Below are positions 32,990 to 43,167 of a stretch of 43,167 bases of DNA, one piece after another. Below the pieces are notes generated by a model, which worked only from the letters and a program-made list of their open reading frames with translations, did no database searches and was not told where the DNA came from. The DNA comes from Rikenellaceae bacterium (GTDB taxonomy: Bacteria > Bacteroidota > Bacteroidia > Bacteroidales > Rikenellaceae). The stretch spans positions 1 to 43,167 of the forward strand of contig JAIRQC010000107.1 of the NCBI GenBank assembly GCA_031256675.1, written 5' to 3'. The translations under genes and the position numbers were made by a program. Within the stretch, counting starts at the first letter, position 1. Each line of letters opens with the position of its first letter.

Positions 32990-35497
32990 TTAATAATTAG
33001 ACAACAGCATCTCGAGCGAGCCCATGTCGGATATGAGCACTTCGCGGGGTTTGCTGCCTTCGGCCTTGCCGACTATTCCGGCGGCCTCGATTTGATCCAT
33101 GATTCGTCCGGCGCGGTTGTAACCTATTGAGAACCTGCGCTGTACTGCCGACGTGGAACCCTGCTGATTCTGAACTATGAACCGCGCCACTTCGTCGAAC
33201 ATGGGGTCGGTCTGGTCGAGGTCGACCACCTTGCCGCCGTCGCCGCCGTCGGCCTCGAAACGCGGGAGTTCATATGGTTCAGGATAGCCCCTCTGACGAC
33301 TTATGAAATCCATAACCCGTTCGAGTTCAGGCGTATCGAGAAACGCGCACTGGACGCGGACCAGGTCGTTGCCGGTCGAAACGAGCATGTCGCCGCGGCC
33401 AATGAGCTGGTTGGCGCCGGGCTGGTCGATGATGGTACGCGAGTCGATCATCGACGAGACGCGGAAAGCGACGCGGGCGGGGAAGTTGGCCTTGATGACG
33501 CCGGTGATGATGTTGGTGGTTGGGCGCTGGGTTGCGATGACCAGATGGATGCCGACGGCGCGGGCAAGCTGGGCCAGACGGGCGATGGGGGTTTCGATCT
33601 CGCGCCCGGCGGTCATGATCATGTCGGCGAACTCGTCGATCACCACTATAATATAAGGTAAAAAGCGGTGCACGCGCGGGTCGTGGATGCGGCGGCTTTT
33701 ATATTTCTCGTTGTATTCCTTGATGTTACGTACTTCGGCCTTGCGCAGCAGGTCGTAGCGTGCGTCCATCTCCTTGCAGAGCGAGTTGAGGGTGTTGATC
33801 ACCTTGTGGGTGTCGGTGATGATGGACTCCTGTTCGCCCTCCATGCGGGCCAGAAAGTGCTTTTCGAGCTTTTCGTAGAGGGTCAGCTCCACCTTTTTGG
33901 GGTCGACGAGCACCAGTTTCATCTCGGCCGGGTGCTTTTTGTACAGTAGCGAGGCGAGTATAGCGTTCAATCCCACGGACTTGCCCTGCCCCGTCGCTCC
34001 GGCCACCAAAAGGTGCGGCATTTTGGCCAGGTCGATGACGAAAGTCTCGTTCTGTATGGTCTTGCCCAGAACGACCGGCAACTCGTAGGCGGCCTCCTGA
34101 AATCGCGGCGACTTGATGACCGAGTACATCGACACGATCTTCTTGTCCTTGTTCGGCACCTCGATGCCGATGGTGCCCTTGCCGGGCATGGGGGCTATAA
34201 TCCTGATACCCAATGCAGAGAGCGACAGCGCGATGTCGTCTTCGAGGTTCTTGATCCTCGATATGCGGATACCGGCGGCGGGGACGATCTCGTAGAGCGT
34301 CACCGTCGGGCCGACCGTGGCCTTGGTCTTGTCGATGCGGATGCCGAAATTTTCGAGCGTGCGCTTGATCTGGTTCTGGTTCTCGCGCACCTCCTCTTCG
34401 GTTACGACAACCTCGACGCTGTGATCTTCAAGTATTTCGACCGGCGGACGTTGATAGCTCCTCAGTGTCAGCGTCGGGTCGTAAGGGCGGCTCATTATGT
34501 CGTCGTCGTCGAGCAGCTCCTCCTGCTCGGCGCGGTGCAGGTCGTCGTTCTCATCTATTATGCTGCCCGCCTCTATCACCCCCTCCTGCTGTGCCGTCTC
34601 CACCACGACCAGCCCCTCATGCTGTGAGGTTCCCGTCTCGACCAGCTTCGTCGTGTCGATGATCTCGAAGGTCTCCTTCACGGGCGGCTGCGGCTCCTCG
34701 CGTTGCCGCGCCGGTTGCACAGGCCGCTCCTCCCACGGAGCTATATCATCCTGAGATTCGGGCTGTTCACGTGCGGGCTTGGGCTCGGGCCTGGGTTCGG
34801 GTTTCTCCGCCGCGGGGCGTTTTTTTGGGCGTTCAGGCTGTTTATCTTCTTCGCGTCTGTTTATCAGGTCGATAGCTCCCTTGCCGACCGCTGCGCCCCT
34901 GTCGGCGATAGTGCGGCCGACGCGGTTGACCGTGTTGATAGTCCGGCGGTTGAGGTAGACCGCCAGCAGCACCCACGAAAGCACAAGCAGCAGCGCAACG
35001 CCCAGAAAACCGAGGTACGAACGCAGCCATCCCGCCACGAATATACCCTGCGCGCCGCCAAGCCCCGTACCGAATATCTCCCATGAATCGTCGAAAACCA
35101 GCCCTAAGGACACCGAGCCCAGAATCATCACTATCAGCGTCACCCTCACCCATTTGCGCAGGAACATCGGGCGCAAGCCCATAATCCTGACGGATAGCAC
35201 GATAAGCGTCACCGGAATAGCCAGCCCAAACGCGCCGAAACCCTGCGCCACGATCAGTTCGGCCACCACCGCCCCCAGACGTCCCGCCAGATTGCCGACC
35301 TCGCCGCCGCCACGCTGCCACAGATTGCCCCAGCGCACGAGGCTCTGGTCGTTGGCCCACGAAAAATAGTACGACGCCACGGCCAGCAGCACGAACAGCG
35401 CAAAAAACAGCAGCACAAAGCCATAGACCCACCGCTGGTTCTCGGTAAGCCCGCGCTTCTGCTCCTTCTCAACTGTTTTTTTTCCGGCTGTTGCCAT
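32990..35497 (-). CDS. ftsK: DNA translocase FtsK
   Basis: FtsK pumps the chromosome terminus through the division septum and activates dimer resolution. The ATG at 35497 gives 835 residues starting MATAGKKTVEKEQ; the open frame continues upstream without homology. There are four hydrophobic segments (about 23-45, 75-105, 115-137, 155-180) and a Pro/Glu/Lys-rich linker (about 200-330). The motor carries Walker A GATGQGKS (about 500-507) and Walker B VVIDEFAD (about 618-626). The C-terminal gamma winged helix (about 765-835) contains SAVQRRFSIGYNRAGRIMD, which reads KOPS DNA sites. It sits 20 bp after murI and 3 bp before lolA. Confidence 0.96.
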   Translation of the reverse strand: MATAGKKTVEKEQKRGLTENQRWVYGFVLLFFALFVLLAVASYYFSWANDQSLVRWGNLWQRGGGEVGNLAGRLGAVVAELIVAQGFGAFGLAIPVTLIVLSVRIMGLRPMFLRKWVRVTLIVMILGSVSLGLVFDDSWEIFGTGLGGAQGIFVAGWLRSYLGFLGVALLLVLSWVLLAVYLNRRTINTVNRVGRTIADRGAAVGKGAIDLINRREEDKQPERPKKRPAAEKPEPRPEPKPAREQPESQDDIAPWEERPVQPARQREEPQPPVKETFEIIDTTKLVETGTSQHEGLVVVETAQQEGVIEAGSIIDENDDLHRAEQEELLDDDDIMSRPYDPTLTLRSYQRPPVEILEDHSVEVVVTEEEVRENQNQIKRTLENFGIRIDKTKATVGPTVTLYEIVPAAGIRISRIKNLEDDIALSLSALGIRIIAPMPGKGTIGIEVPNKDKKIVSMYSVIKSPRFQEAAYELPVVLGKTIQNETFVIDLAKMPHLLVAGATGQGKSVGLNAILASLLYKKHPAEMKLVLVDPKKVELTLYEKLEKHFLARMEGEQESIITDTHKVINTLNSLCKEMDARYDLLRKAEVRNIKEYNEKYKSRRIHDPRVHRFLPYIIVVIDEFADMIMTAGREIETPIARLAQLARAVGIHLVIATQRPTTNIITGVIKANFPARVAFRVSSMIDSRTIIDQPGANQLIGRGDMLVSTGNDLVRVQCAFLDTPELERVMDFISRQRGYPEPYELPRFEADGGDGGKVVDLDQTDPMFDEVARFIVQNQQGSTSAVQRRFSIGYNRAGRIMDQIEAAGIVGKAEGSKPREVLISDMGSLEMLLSNY

Positions 35498-35517
35498 AAC
35501 TTCATGCAAGGTAATAA

Positions 35518-36287
<770 letters not shown>

Positions 36288-36291
<4 letters not shown>

Positions 36292-39200
36292 CGTTTCAGC
36301 TTGTCGGAAATCCACTTGCGGGCGTTGACGAAAGCCTCTATCCACGGTGTGATCTCGTCCGTAGCCCGCCCCTGAGGATAGAACGCCCAGTTCCAGGGCT
36401 TTATCGCCCTTTCGAGGTGCGGCATCATGGCCAGATGTCGGCCGTCGGCGCTGGCTATGGCAGCCACGGCGTGGTCGCTGCCATTGGGGTTCGCCGGGTA
36501 GCCGGCGTAGCTGTACCTCATCGCAATATTGTAATGTTCGGCAGGGTACGGGAGCGAAAATTTACCCTCGCCATGCGCAACCCATATGCCGAGCGACGAA
36601 CCGGCCAGCGAGCCCAGCATCACCGAGCCGTGCGGCAGAACGTCAACCCCGACGAAGCCCGATTCGAACTTGTGGCTGTCGTTGTGCAGCATCTTGGGTT
36701 TCAGCTCGTCATGCGGCGTGAGCAGCCCCAGTTCAACCATCAGCTGGCAGCCGTTGCACACCCCCAGCGAGAGGGTGTCGGGGCGGGCGAAGAAGCGTTC
36801 CAGCGCCTCGCGGGCGGCGGGATTGTAGAGGAACGCGCCGGCCCACCCCTTGGCGGAGTTGAGCACGTCGGAGTTTGAGAAGCCGCCGACGAAAACCACG
36901 AGGTTCACATCGTCCAGCCGCTCGCGCCCGCAGGCCAGGTCGGTCATGTGTATATCCTTGACGTCCAGCCCGGCAAGGTGCATCATCCACGCCATTTCGC
37001 GGTCGCCGTTGCTGCCCTTTTCGCGGATAATGGCCGCCCGGAGGCCGCTGCGGACGCGGCGGCGCGGGTCGACGCCATACTGCGCATAACTGCCTGTGAA
37101 CGAGGCTGGAAAGCGGAATTTCAACTCCTGTTCCTTATAGTTCGTGTAGCGTTCGAGGGCCTTTTGTGCGCCGCTCTGTTTACGGTCTAGCAGGTAAGAT
37201 GTTCTGTACCATATGTCTCGCAGGCGATCTGTGTCAAGCGGCAACTCCACGCCCCCGCACCGCACCGAAAACCGGCGCGCGCCGTTCACCTTACCTATAA
37301 TATATGCGCGCACGCCATTTTGTGCGAGCCGCGCCACCGTCCCTGCCCCGTCGGTCACCTGCAACAGCACGGCGGGTTTTTCACTCATCAGCGCGCGGAC
37401 CACATCGCTCTCGCCGAGCGCAGCGAGGTCGGCCTCGACGCCGCTTTCGTTGTCGCCGAAGGTCATTTCGAGCAGGGCGGTCACGAGGCCGCCTTTCGAA
37501 ACGTCGTGGCCCGCCAAAACCGCGCCATCGTTAATAAGCTGCTGCACAGCGTTGAACGCGCGCGCAAAATAGGTGGCGTCCTCCACCGTCGGCGTCGCGC
37601 CGCCGATCGCGCCGAGGCTCTGGGCAAAGCTGCTCCCGCCGAGGTCGAACGGGCAAAGGCTGAAATCGACATAGATAATATCGCCGGAAACGCCTCGTAG
37701 CGAAGCCTTTACGGCCTTTTTTACGTCGGATACACCACCCGCGGCGGTGACGATCACCGTTCCGGGGGCGTAAACCTGTGCGCCGTCGGGATATTTTTGC
37801 GTCATCGACAGCGAGTCTTTGCCTGTGGGGATGTTGATTCCCAGCGCGATAGCAAAGTCGCTCGCGCTCTGCACCGCGTCGTAGAGCCGCGCGTCCTCGC
37901 CGGCGTTCTTGCAGGGCCACATCCAGTTCGCGCTCAGCGAAACCCCCGCAAGTCCGTGAGTAAGAGGTGCAAAGACAATGTTGGTCAGGCTTTCCGCAAT
38001 GGCCAGCACCGAACCGCGCGCCGCGTCGACCAGTGCCGCCGCCGGAGCGTCGCCAAGCGATGTGGCTATGCCGACAATACCCTGATAATCAAGCGCAACC
38101 ACAGCGCAGTCGTTCAGCGGCAACTGCACGCTCCCTGCGCACTGCTGCATGGCGATGCGACCCGTCACCGAGCGGTCTACCTTGTTGGTGAGCCAGTCCT
38201 TGCAGGCTACCCCCTCCATTTGGAGCAGCTCTTCGATGTATTTTACAAGCTCGCCGCCATACTCCGGAGCGGCGTAATTCTCCGTCAAATGGCTGTCCGT
38301 CATAACGGTACGCGGCGGATTGCCGAACATGTACTGCAACGGCCAGTCGATCGGCCTCTCGCCCGTGCGGCCATCCTCGAAGGTGAACCGCCCGTCGCCC
38401 GTCGCCTCGCCGACCACGTACATCGGGGCGCGCTCGCGCTCGGCTATGCGGCGCAGATGCTCAATGTCTTCATCTTTCATTATCAACCCCATACGCTCCT
38501 GCGACTCGTTGCCGATGATCTCGCGCGCGCTGAGCGTCGGGTCGCCCACGGGCAGTTTGTCGAGCGCGATACGGCCTCCGGTGGCCTCGACCAGCTCGCT
38601 CAGGCAGTTGAGGTGTCCCCCTGCGCCGTGGTCATGAATCGAGACTACGGGATTGTTATGTTCCTCGCTCACAGCGCGTATGGCGTTGTAGACCCGCTTC
38701 TGCATCTCGGGATTCGACCGCTGGACGGCGTTGAGCTCTATCGCCCCTGCATACTCGCCCGTCGCGACGCTCGACACCGCCCCGCCGCCCATGCCGATGC
38801 GGTAGTTGTCGCCGCCGAGCAACACAATCCTGTCGCCCCGCTGCGGCAGCTCTTTCAGGCTGTCGGCCCTGCGCCCGTAACCCACTCCGCCTGCAAGCAT
38901 TATCACCTTGTCGAAGCCGTGCGTCCTGCCGTTCTCGGCGTGTTCGAAGGTCATCAGCGAGCCGCACACCAGCGGCTGGCCGAACTTGTTGCCGAAGTCC
39001 GACGCCCCGTTCGACGCCTTGACAAGTATCTCTTCCGGGCTCTGGTAGAGCCACTTGCGCGGGGCGACGTTCCGTTCCCAGCTGCGGCCTCCGTCGAGGC
39101 GCGGGTAGGAGGTCATGTAGACGGCCGTCCCCGCCACAGGAAAGGCCCCCTTGCCGCCGGCGATGCGGTCGCGGATCTCGCCGCCGGCGCCCGTAGCCGC

Positions 39201-39980
39201 CCCGTTGAATGGCTCGACCGTGGTCGGAAAGTTGTGCGTCTCGGCCTTGATGGAGATCACGCTCTCGAAATCCTCCGTCGCGAACCAGTCGGCGCGGTCG
39301 TGCTCCGTCGGCGCAAACTGCTCGACAACAGGCCCTTGCAGAAACGCGCAGTTATCCTTGTATGCCGAGACCACCTGCCCCCTGTTGGCTGCCGTGGTCT
39401 TTTTGATGAGCGAAAAAAGCGACTCGTCCCTGCTTTGTCCGTCGATAATGAACTCTCCGCCGAAAATCTTGTGGCGGCAGTGTTCGGAGTTGACCTGCGA
39501 GAAGCCGAAAACCTCGCCGTCGGTGAGGCTGCGGCTCATCCTGGTCGCCACACTGTTCAGGTAGTCAATCTCTTCGTCGCTCAACGCCAGCCCCTCGCTG
39601 CGGTTGTACTCCGCAATGTCCTCGATATGTCGCACCGGCTCCGGAGCGCGCTTTACGGTGAAAATCTCCTCGTCGATCGTGGTGCAGGAGCGTTGGAGCA
39701 TCGGATCGATCTTGCCGCCGACCTCCGAAGCGGGCCGGAACTCTTCGATGCGCCGCACACCTTTAATGCCCATATTTTGAGCTATTTCCACGGCATTGGT
39801 GCTCCACGGGGTGACCATCTCGCGCCGCGGCCCGACAAAATCCCCCTCCAGCACAGCCCCGCGGTCAAGGCAGCGCGCCCCCGAAAAGAGCCACTCCAAC
39901 CGCGCGATCTCCTCGTCCGACAGCGGCCCCTCGGCCTCGACGGCATAAATCCTATTTTCGTTTCTGAACAGTAATATCAT
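36288..39980 (-). CDS. purL: Phosphoribosylformylglycinamidine synthase (single-chain PurL)
   Basis: This is the fourth step of purine synthesis: FGAR + Gln + ATP to FGAM. With the ATG at 39980 it has 1230 residues, the long fused form (N-terminal PurS-like, two AIRS-like halves, C-terminal glutaminase). Visible features are FSQVNSEHCRHKIF, KAETHNFPTTVEPFNGAATG, GGAVSS, HDHGAGGHLN, and NIPTGKDSLSMTQK in the second half. The glutaminase carries C1075 in LGVCNGCQ and H1187/E1189 in MPHLERA. The start is set at MILLFRNENRIY, where homologues begin; it lies 29 nt inside aroK. It has no mechanistic link with murI/ftsK beyond a shared operon. Confidence 0.96.
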
Positions 39981-40491
39981 AGTTTTCGATAAGTGTAATA
40001 GCATGACCTGCAAGATATTGTGCGTCGGCGCCATTGCAGTCGACGGTAGCTTTGGCCCGCGCGTACCACTGCTCGCGCTCCGGCAGGCGGGTCTCGATAA
40101 AGGCCAACAGCTGCCCGGGGGTCAAGTCCCTGATCAGCGGGCGTTTGTCCATGCCCCGTTCGAGCCTTTTGGCGAGGTTGGACGGGCTCATTTTGAGGTA
40201 TATGGTCAGTCCGGCGCGGTTCATGGTCTCCATGTTGTCGCCGTGGACGGGCGCGCCGCCCCCGGCAGAGACAACAACACGCTTGCGTTCAGACAGTTCA
40301 TGCAGCAGTTCGCGCTCGCGCTCGCGGAAATACTCCTCGCCGTGACGCTCGAAGATTTCAGCGATCTTCATGCCGCAGCGACGCTCGATCTCGCTGTCCA
40401 TGTCGACCAGTTCCCAGCCCAAACGGGCCGCCAGCGTGCGCCCAAGATAGCTCTTGCCGCAGCCCATAAAGCCTATCAGAAACACAACCAT
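39952..40491 (-). CDS. aroK: Shikimate kinase
   Basis: It phosphorylates shikimate at the 3-OH in aromatic amino-acid synthesis. The 179-residue P-loop kinase shows Walker A GFMGCGKS (7-14), the D30/D32 pair in VDMDSEIE, a substrate-binding Arg in FRERE, GGGAP (77-81) and the lid arginines in KRPLIRD. The C-terminal tail (ENYDITVQKRK) overlaps the start of purL by 29 nt. The gene starts 4 bp after the parC stop. Confidence 0.94.
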   Translation of the reverse strand: MVVFLIGFMGCGKSYLGRTLAARLGWELVDMDSEIERRCGMKIAEIFERHGEEYFRERERELLHELSERKRVVVSAGGGAPVHGDNMETMNRAGLTIYLKMSPSNLAKRLERGMDKRPLIRDLTPGQLLAFIETRLPEREQWYARAKATVDCNGADAQYLAGHAITLIENYDITVQKRK

Positions 40492-40495
40492 CTCG

Positions 40496-43167
40496 CTAAA
40501 AGAGATTTAGCTGTTTCGAATCCGGCGGCTCCGTCTCATCGCCACTCGGCCGCTCGATAATCAGATCGTCCTCCGGCCATTCGTCCTTAGGCGCAGGCGC
40601 GGGTTCGGGTTCAGGCCCGGCAACCGGTTCGGGCTTCGGTTCGGGCTTTTGGGCCGGTTTCTGCTGTGGTTTGACGGCAGCGACCGGTTCCACAAAAGTT
40701 TTCTGACTTTCAGCAGCAGGTTCCACAAAAGGTTCGGGCCCGGCAACCGGTTCCGGCTTTACCTTCGGCCTGGGAGCGCGGGCCGGTTCGGACCTGGCTG
40801 GCTCAGGTTCGGGTTTAGTGGGTTCAGGTTCGACAGGTGCTGGCTTGGCGGGCTCCGTTTCTGGCGCAGGTTCGACAGGTGCGGGCGCCGGTACAGCCTC
40901 GACGGGTTCGGGCCCTGCTTCCGGCCCGACGGCATCGACAGCCTCTTCCTCAACAATCCCCGTCTCAACAGCATCGACAACCTCCGCCTCCATCTCCGCC
41001 CCGTCGTCGGCAGGCTCCTCCTCGGGGGGCTCCGGCTCTATAAACCTCAACGTGCCAACCTCATAGGTGGTCACCCTCTTGCCTTTGGCGCGGTGGCTCT
41101 TGACGCCGATAAACTCCACAACATCGATCGTGTCAACCGGACGGCGACTGTGGGCCCCCTTGTACGTCACCTCCAGCAGCGGCGCGCCGCAGGACGAAAA
41201 CGCAGAGAGAGTGCAAACCCCTGTCTCGTCGAGGAAATTCTGCATCCGGTCGCTGATCTCGGCGGTGAAACGCTTGACGTAGAAGAACTTCTGCTCCGGG
41301 TCGTAGTACGCCGCCGAGTAAATGCGGTCGGGATCGTACTTCTCGACCCTTGCCGTGTCCTCCGGAAAGTGGTGTCCGAGGTCGTAACCGGTTATGTAGT
41401 AGCGACACGATGCGGTCATGACGATGATCTTGTCGTCGCCCTTGAACTCGCCGAGCAGCTCGCCACGACCGTCGGCGTTGAGCCTTCGCACCTCGTCGTC
41501 GTACCATATATTTTGCCCGCCGAGGGTCGAGGCTCCCTTCTCTTTGAGCACGATTTTGTGTATGGCGTAGCGCGAGAAGAGATTGCCCTGACTTTGCCGC
41601 CCTTTGATGGCCAGCGTGCTGAAATCAAGGTCGACAATAAGTTTTTTGAGCCGCGGGCGGGGCTTAAAGTAGACCTTCAGCACCTCCGCCTCGCCGTTGG
41701 GGTTGACGCTCATGTAGAGGATTTCGCTGCGGGGGGAGCCTTTGGTTATGTCGTACTCCTTGTCGCGCGTGATGCCGACAATGGCGCAACGTTTCATCAT
41801 GACGGCCCCGTTCTTGCCGTCGCGGTAGAGGATGTTGTAGATGGTGCGCTCGTCGCCGCGGTTGAAAACCCCTATATACTTGATTTTCTTTGCAAAGAAA
41901 GCCTTGTCGCCGACTTTGGTGATGATGTATTTGCCCTCGGCGGTCATAACGATCACGTCGTCAATGTCCGAGCAGTCGCAAACATATTCATCCTTTTTCA
42001 TCGCCGCGCCGATGCCGAAGAAGCCCTCCTCGCGATCGACATAGAGCTTCGAGTTGGCAACCACGACCCTTGTCGCCTCTATGGCGTCGAAGTTGCGGAT
42101 CTCGCTGCGCCGCTCGCGCCCCGCGCCGTATTTCTCCCTGATCCTCCTGTAATAGGCCAGCGTGTAGTCCACAAGATGGGCCAGGTCGTGCTGCGTCTGC
42201 CCGATCTCCTTTTCGACCCCCTTGATATGTTCGTCGGCGCGGAAAGAGTCGTATTTCGATATTCGCTTGATTTTTATCTCGGTCAGGGCCGCTATGTCCT
42301 CGCGCGTCACCTCGCGGCGCAGCAGGGGCTTGTAGGGTTCGAGTCCCTTGTCTATCAGCGCGATGACCTGCTCCCAGGTAGTGGCCTCCTCGATGTCGCG
42401 GTAGATGCGCTGCTCGATGAAGATCCTCTCGAGGCTCGACATGTGCCAGTCGGCCTCCAGCTCTTCGAGCCTGATCTCCAACTCGCGGCGCAACAGCTCT
42501 TTGGTGCGGGCGACGCTGCGGCGCAATATCTCGTTTACCCCCATAAAGTGGGGTTTGTCGTCCATGATGACGCAGGAGTTTGGCGAGTGAGACCGTTCGC
42601 AGTCGGTGAAGGCGTAGAGCGCGTCGATGGTCTTGTCGGACGACTCGTCGTTGCTTACGTGGATGATGATCTCCACCTTGTCGGAGGTGTTGTCGTCCAC
42701 CTTGCGGATCTTGATCTTGCCCTTCTCGTTGGCTTTGATGATCGACTCCTTGATCGATTCGGTGGTCGTGCCGAACGGTATCTCGGTGATGGCCAGCGTG
42801 CGGCGGTCGATCTTCGCGATGCGGGCGCGCACCTTCACCGCCCCGCCCCGCAGTCCGTCGTTGTAGCGCGACACGTCGATAAGCCCTCCCGTCGGGAAGT
42901 CGGGGTAGAGCGTGTACTCCTCGCCCCTCAACTCGGCGCAGCAGGCGTCGAGCAGTTCGTTGAAGTTGTGCGGCAGTATCTTCGAGGCCAGCCCCACGGC
43001 TATACCCTCCACCCCCTGCGCCAGCAGCAGCGGGAACTTCACCGGCAGCGCAACGGGCTCCTGATTGCGACCGTCGTAGGAGAGCATCCACTCGGTGGTC
43101 TTGGGGTTGAAAGCCACGTCGAGGGCGAGCTTCGACAGCCGCGCCTCGATATATCGAGGCGCGGCGG
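40496..43167 (-). CDS. parC: Topoisomerase IV subunit A, 5' end outside the window
   Basis: 889 residues are visible; the frame is open to the window edge and the N-terminal ~115 residues are missing. The fragment begins AAPRYIEARLSKLALD, which contains the active-site Tyr (codon 43151-43153). The tower and coiled-coil regions follow, then a reduced beta-pinwheel C-terminal domain with variable blades (GEFKGDDKIIVMTASCRYYI and others split across the region). It is called ParC rather than GyrA because a standard gyrA is present at 29445-31952 and this one lacks a GyrA-box. The last ~180 residues are an unusual Pro/Glu/Ala/Val-rich tail ending in QLNLF (40499-40513). Confidence 0.93.
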   Translation of the reverse strand, partial: AAPRYIEARLSKLALDVAFNPKTTEWMLSYDGRNQEPVALPVKFPLLLAQGVEGIAVGLASKILPHNFNELLDACCAELRGEEYTLYPDFPTGGLIDVSRYNDGLRGGAVKVRARIAKIDRRTLAITEIPFGTTTESIKESIIKANEKGKIKIRKVDDNTSDKVEIIIHVSNDESSDKTIDALYAFTDCERSHSPNSCVIMDDKPHFMGVNEILRRSVARTKELLRRELEIRLEELEADWHMSSLERIFIEQRIYRDIEEATTWEQVIALIDKGLEPYKPLLRREVTREDIAALTEIKIKRISKYDSFRADEHIKGVEKEIGQTQHDLAHLVDYTLAYYRRIREKYGAGRERRSEIRNFDAIEATRVVVANSKLYVDREEGFFGIGAAMKKDEYVCDCSDIDDVIVMTAEGKYIITKVGDKAFFAKKIKYIGVFNRGDERTIYNILYRDGKNGAVMMKRCAIVGITRDKEYDITKGSPRSEILYMSVNPNGEAEVLKVYFKPRPRLKKLIVDLDFSTLAIKGRQSQGNLFSRYAIHKIVLKEKGASTLGGQNIWYDDEVRRLNADGRGELLGEFKGDDKIIVMTASCRYYITGYDLGHHFPEDTARVEKYDPDRIYSAAYYDPEQKFFYVKRFTAEISDRMQNFLDETGVCTLSAFSSCGAPLLEVTYKGAHSRRPVDTIDVVEFIGVKSHRAKGKRVTTYEVGTLRFIEPEPPEEEPADDGAEMEAEVVDAVETGIVEEEAVDAVGPEAGPEPVEAVPAPAPVEPAPETEPAKPAPVEPEPTKPEPEPARSEPARAPRPKVKPEPVAGPEPFVEPAAESQKTFVEPVAAVKPQQKPAQKPEPKPEPVAGPEPEPAPAPKDEWPEDDLIIERPSGDETEPPDSKQLNLF
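43138..43165. repeat. 28-bp perfect palindrome across the ParC active-site Tyr codon
   Basis: The halves are GCCGCGCCTCGATA (43138-43151) and its exact complement TATCGAGGCGCGGC (43152-43165), with no loop. It is wholly within the coding sequence for AAPRYIEAR and ends 2 bp before the window edge. It may be a codon-driven coincidence, or it may explain why the sequence ends here. Confidence 0.8.

Noticed and set aside
37797-39974. Long plus-strand open frame (725 codons) opposite purL
   Set aside because: It is a mirror of the purL codon pattern with Arg/His/Ala-rich sequence and no domain; purL is unambiguous.

Overview
The window reads as chromosomal DNA of a GC-rich member of the Bacteroidota, probably order Bacteroidales (a Rikenellaceae/Alistipes-like genome fits, but this is inference). 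The evidence is: repeated copies of the Bacteroidota -7 promoter box TAnnTTTG; lipid A synthesis (lpxK) marking a Gram-negative envelope; a DUF2723 membrane protein; a MauE/DoxX-type protein; a long single-chain PurL; and the ftsK-lolA and sufBCDS arrangements common in that phylum. Almost every gene is housekeeping, with dense packing and many start/stop overlaps.

Layout. 0.1-5.7 kb (minus): DUF2723 protein, rnhB, lpxK and purine nucleoside phosphorylase. 5.8-6.7 kb (plus): a membrane-anchored, cysteine-rich pentapeptide-repeat protein whose second half is AT-rich. 6.9-9.4 kb (plus): cysS, a 46-bp tandem repeat, then ung. 9.4-12.7 kb (minus): a catalytically degenerate M23/LytM protein, dxr and pepT. 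12.7-18.9 kb (plus): one tightly overlapping run of relA-like (p)ppGpp synthetase, mqnB and mqnD (futalosine menaquinone pathway) and bioF-bioG-bioC (pimeloyl-ACP/biotin). This is followed by the RNase P RNA gene rnpB with its own promoter. 19.4-25.9 kb (minus): sufB-sufC-sufD-sufS-tmk-DoxX. 26.4-31.95 kb (minus): gyrA, then an AT-rich pair of broken genes (AAA ATPase and TOPRIM-like protein), then a secreted TPR protein. 32.4-43.2 kb (minus): parC (5' end cut by the window edge), aroK, purL, murI, ftsK, lolA.

What stands out is not a new multi-gene system but sequence plasticity in an otherwise plain housekeeping region. bioF contains a 46-residue insertion built from short repeats. These include seven consecutive heptanucleotides (GGCTAAC/GGCTCAC type); gain or loss of one unit would frameshift the gene before its PLP lysine, so it is a candidate contingency (phase-variable) locus. 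mqnB carries an in-frame 36-bp repeat in a loop. The intergenic regions after cysS and after lolA hold tandem or direct repeats, and the latter also holds a 43-bp near-copy of the middle of lolA exactly 500 bp away. The AAA/TOPRIM pair carries one single-base shift per gene, which suggests a decayed acquired (possibly defence-like) cassette. The pentapeptide protein shows a cysteine ladder with a 10-residue period. ParC ends in a long Pro/Glu/Ala tail finishing in QLNLF, which resembles a beta-clamp-binding peptide.

Limits: all calls come from reading motifs and lengths by eye. No database search, alignment or folding was run, and promoter calls rest on short matches to the known Bacteroidota consensus.
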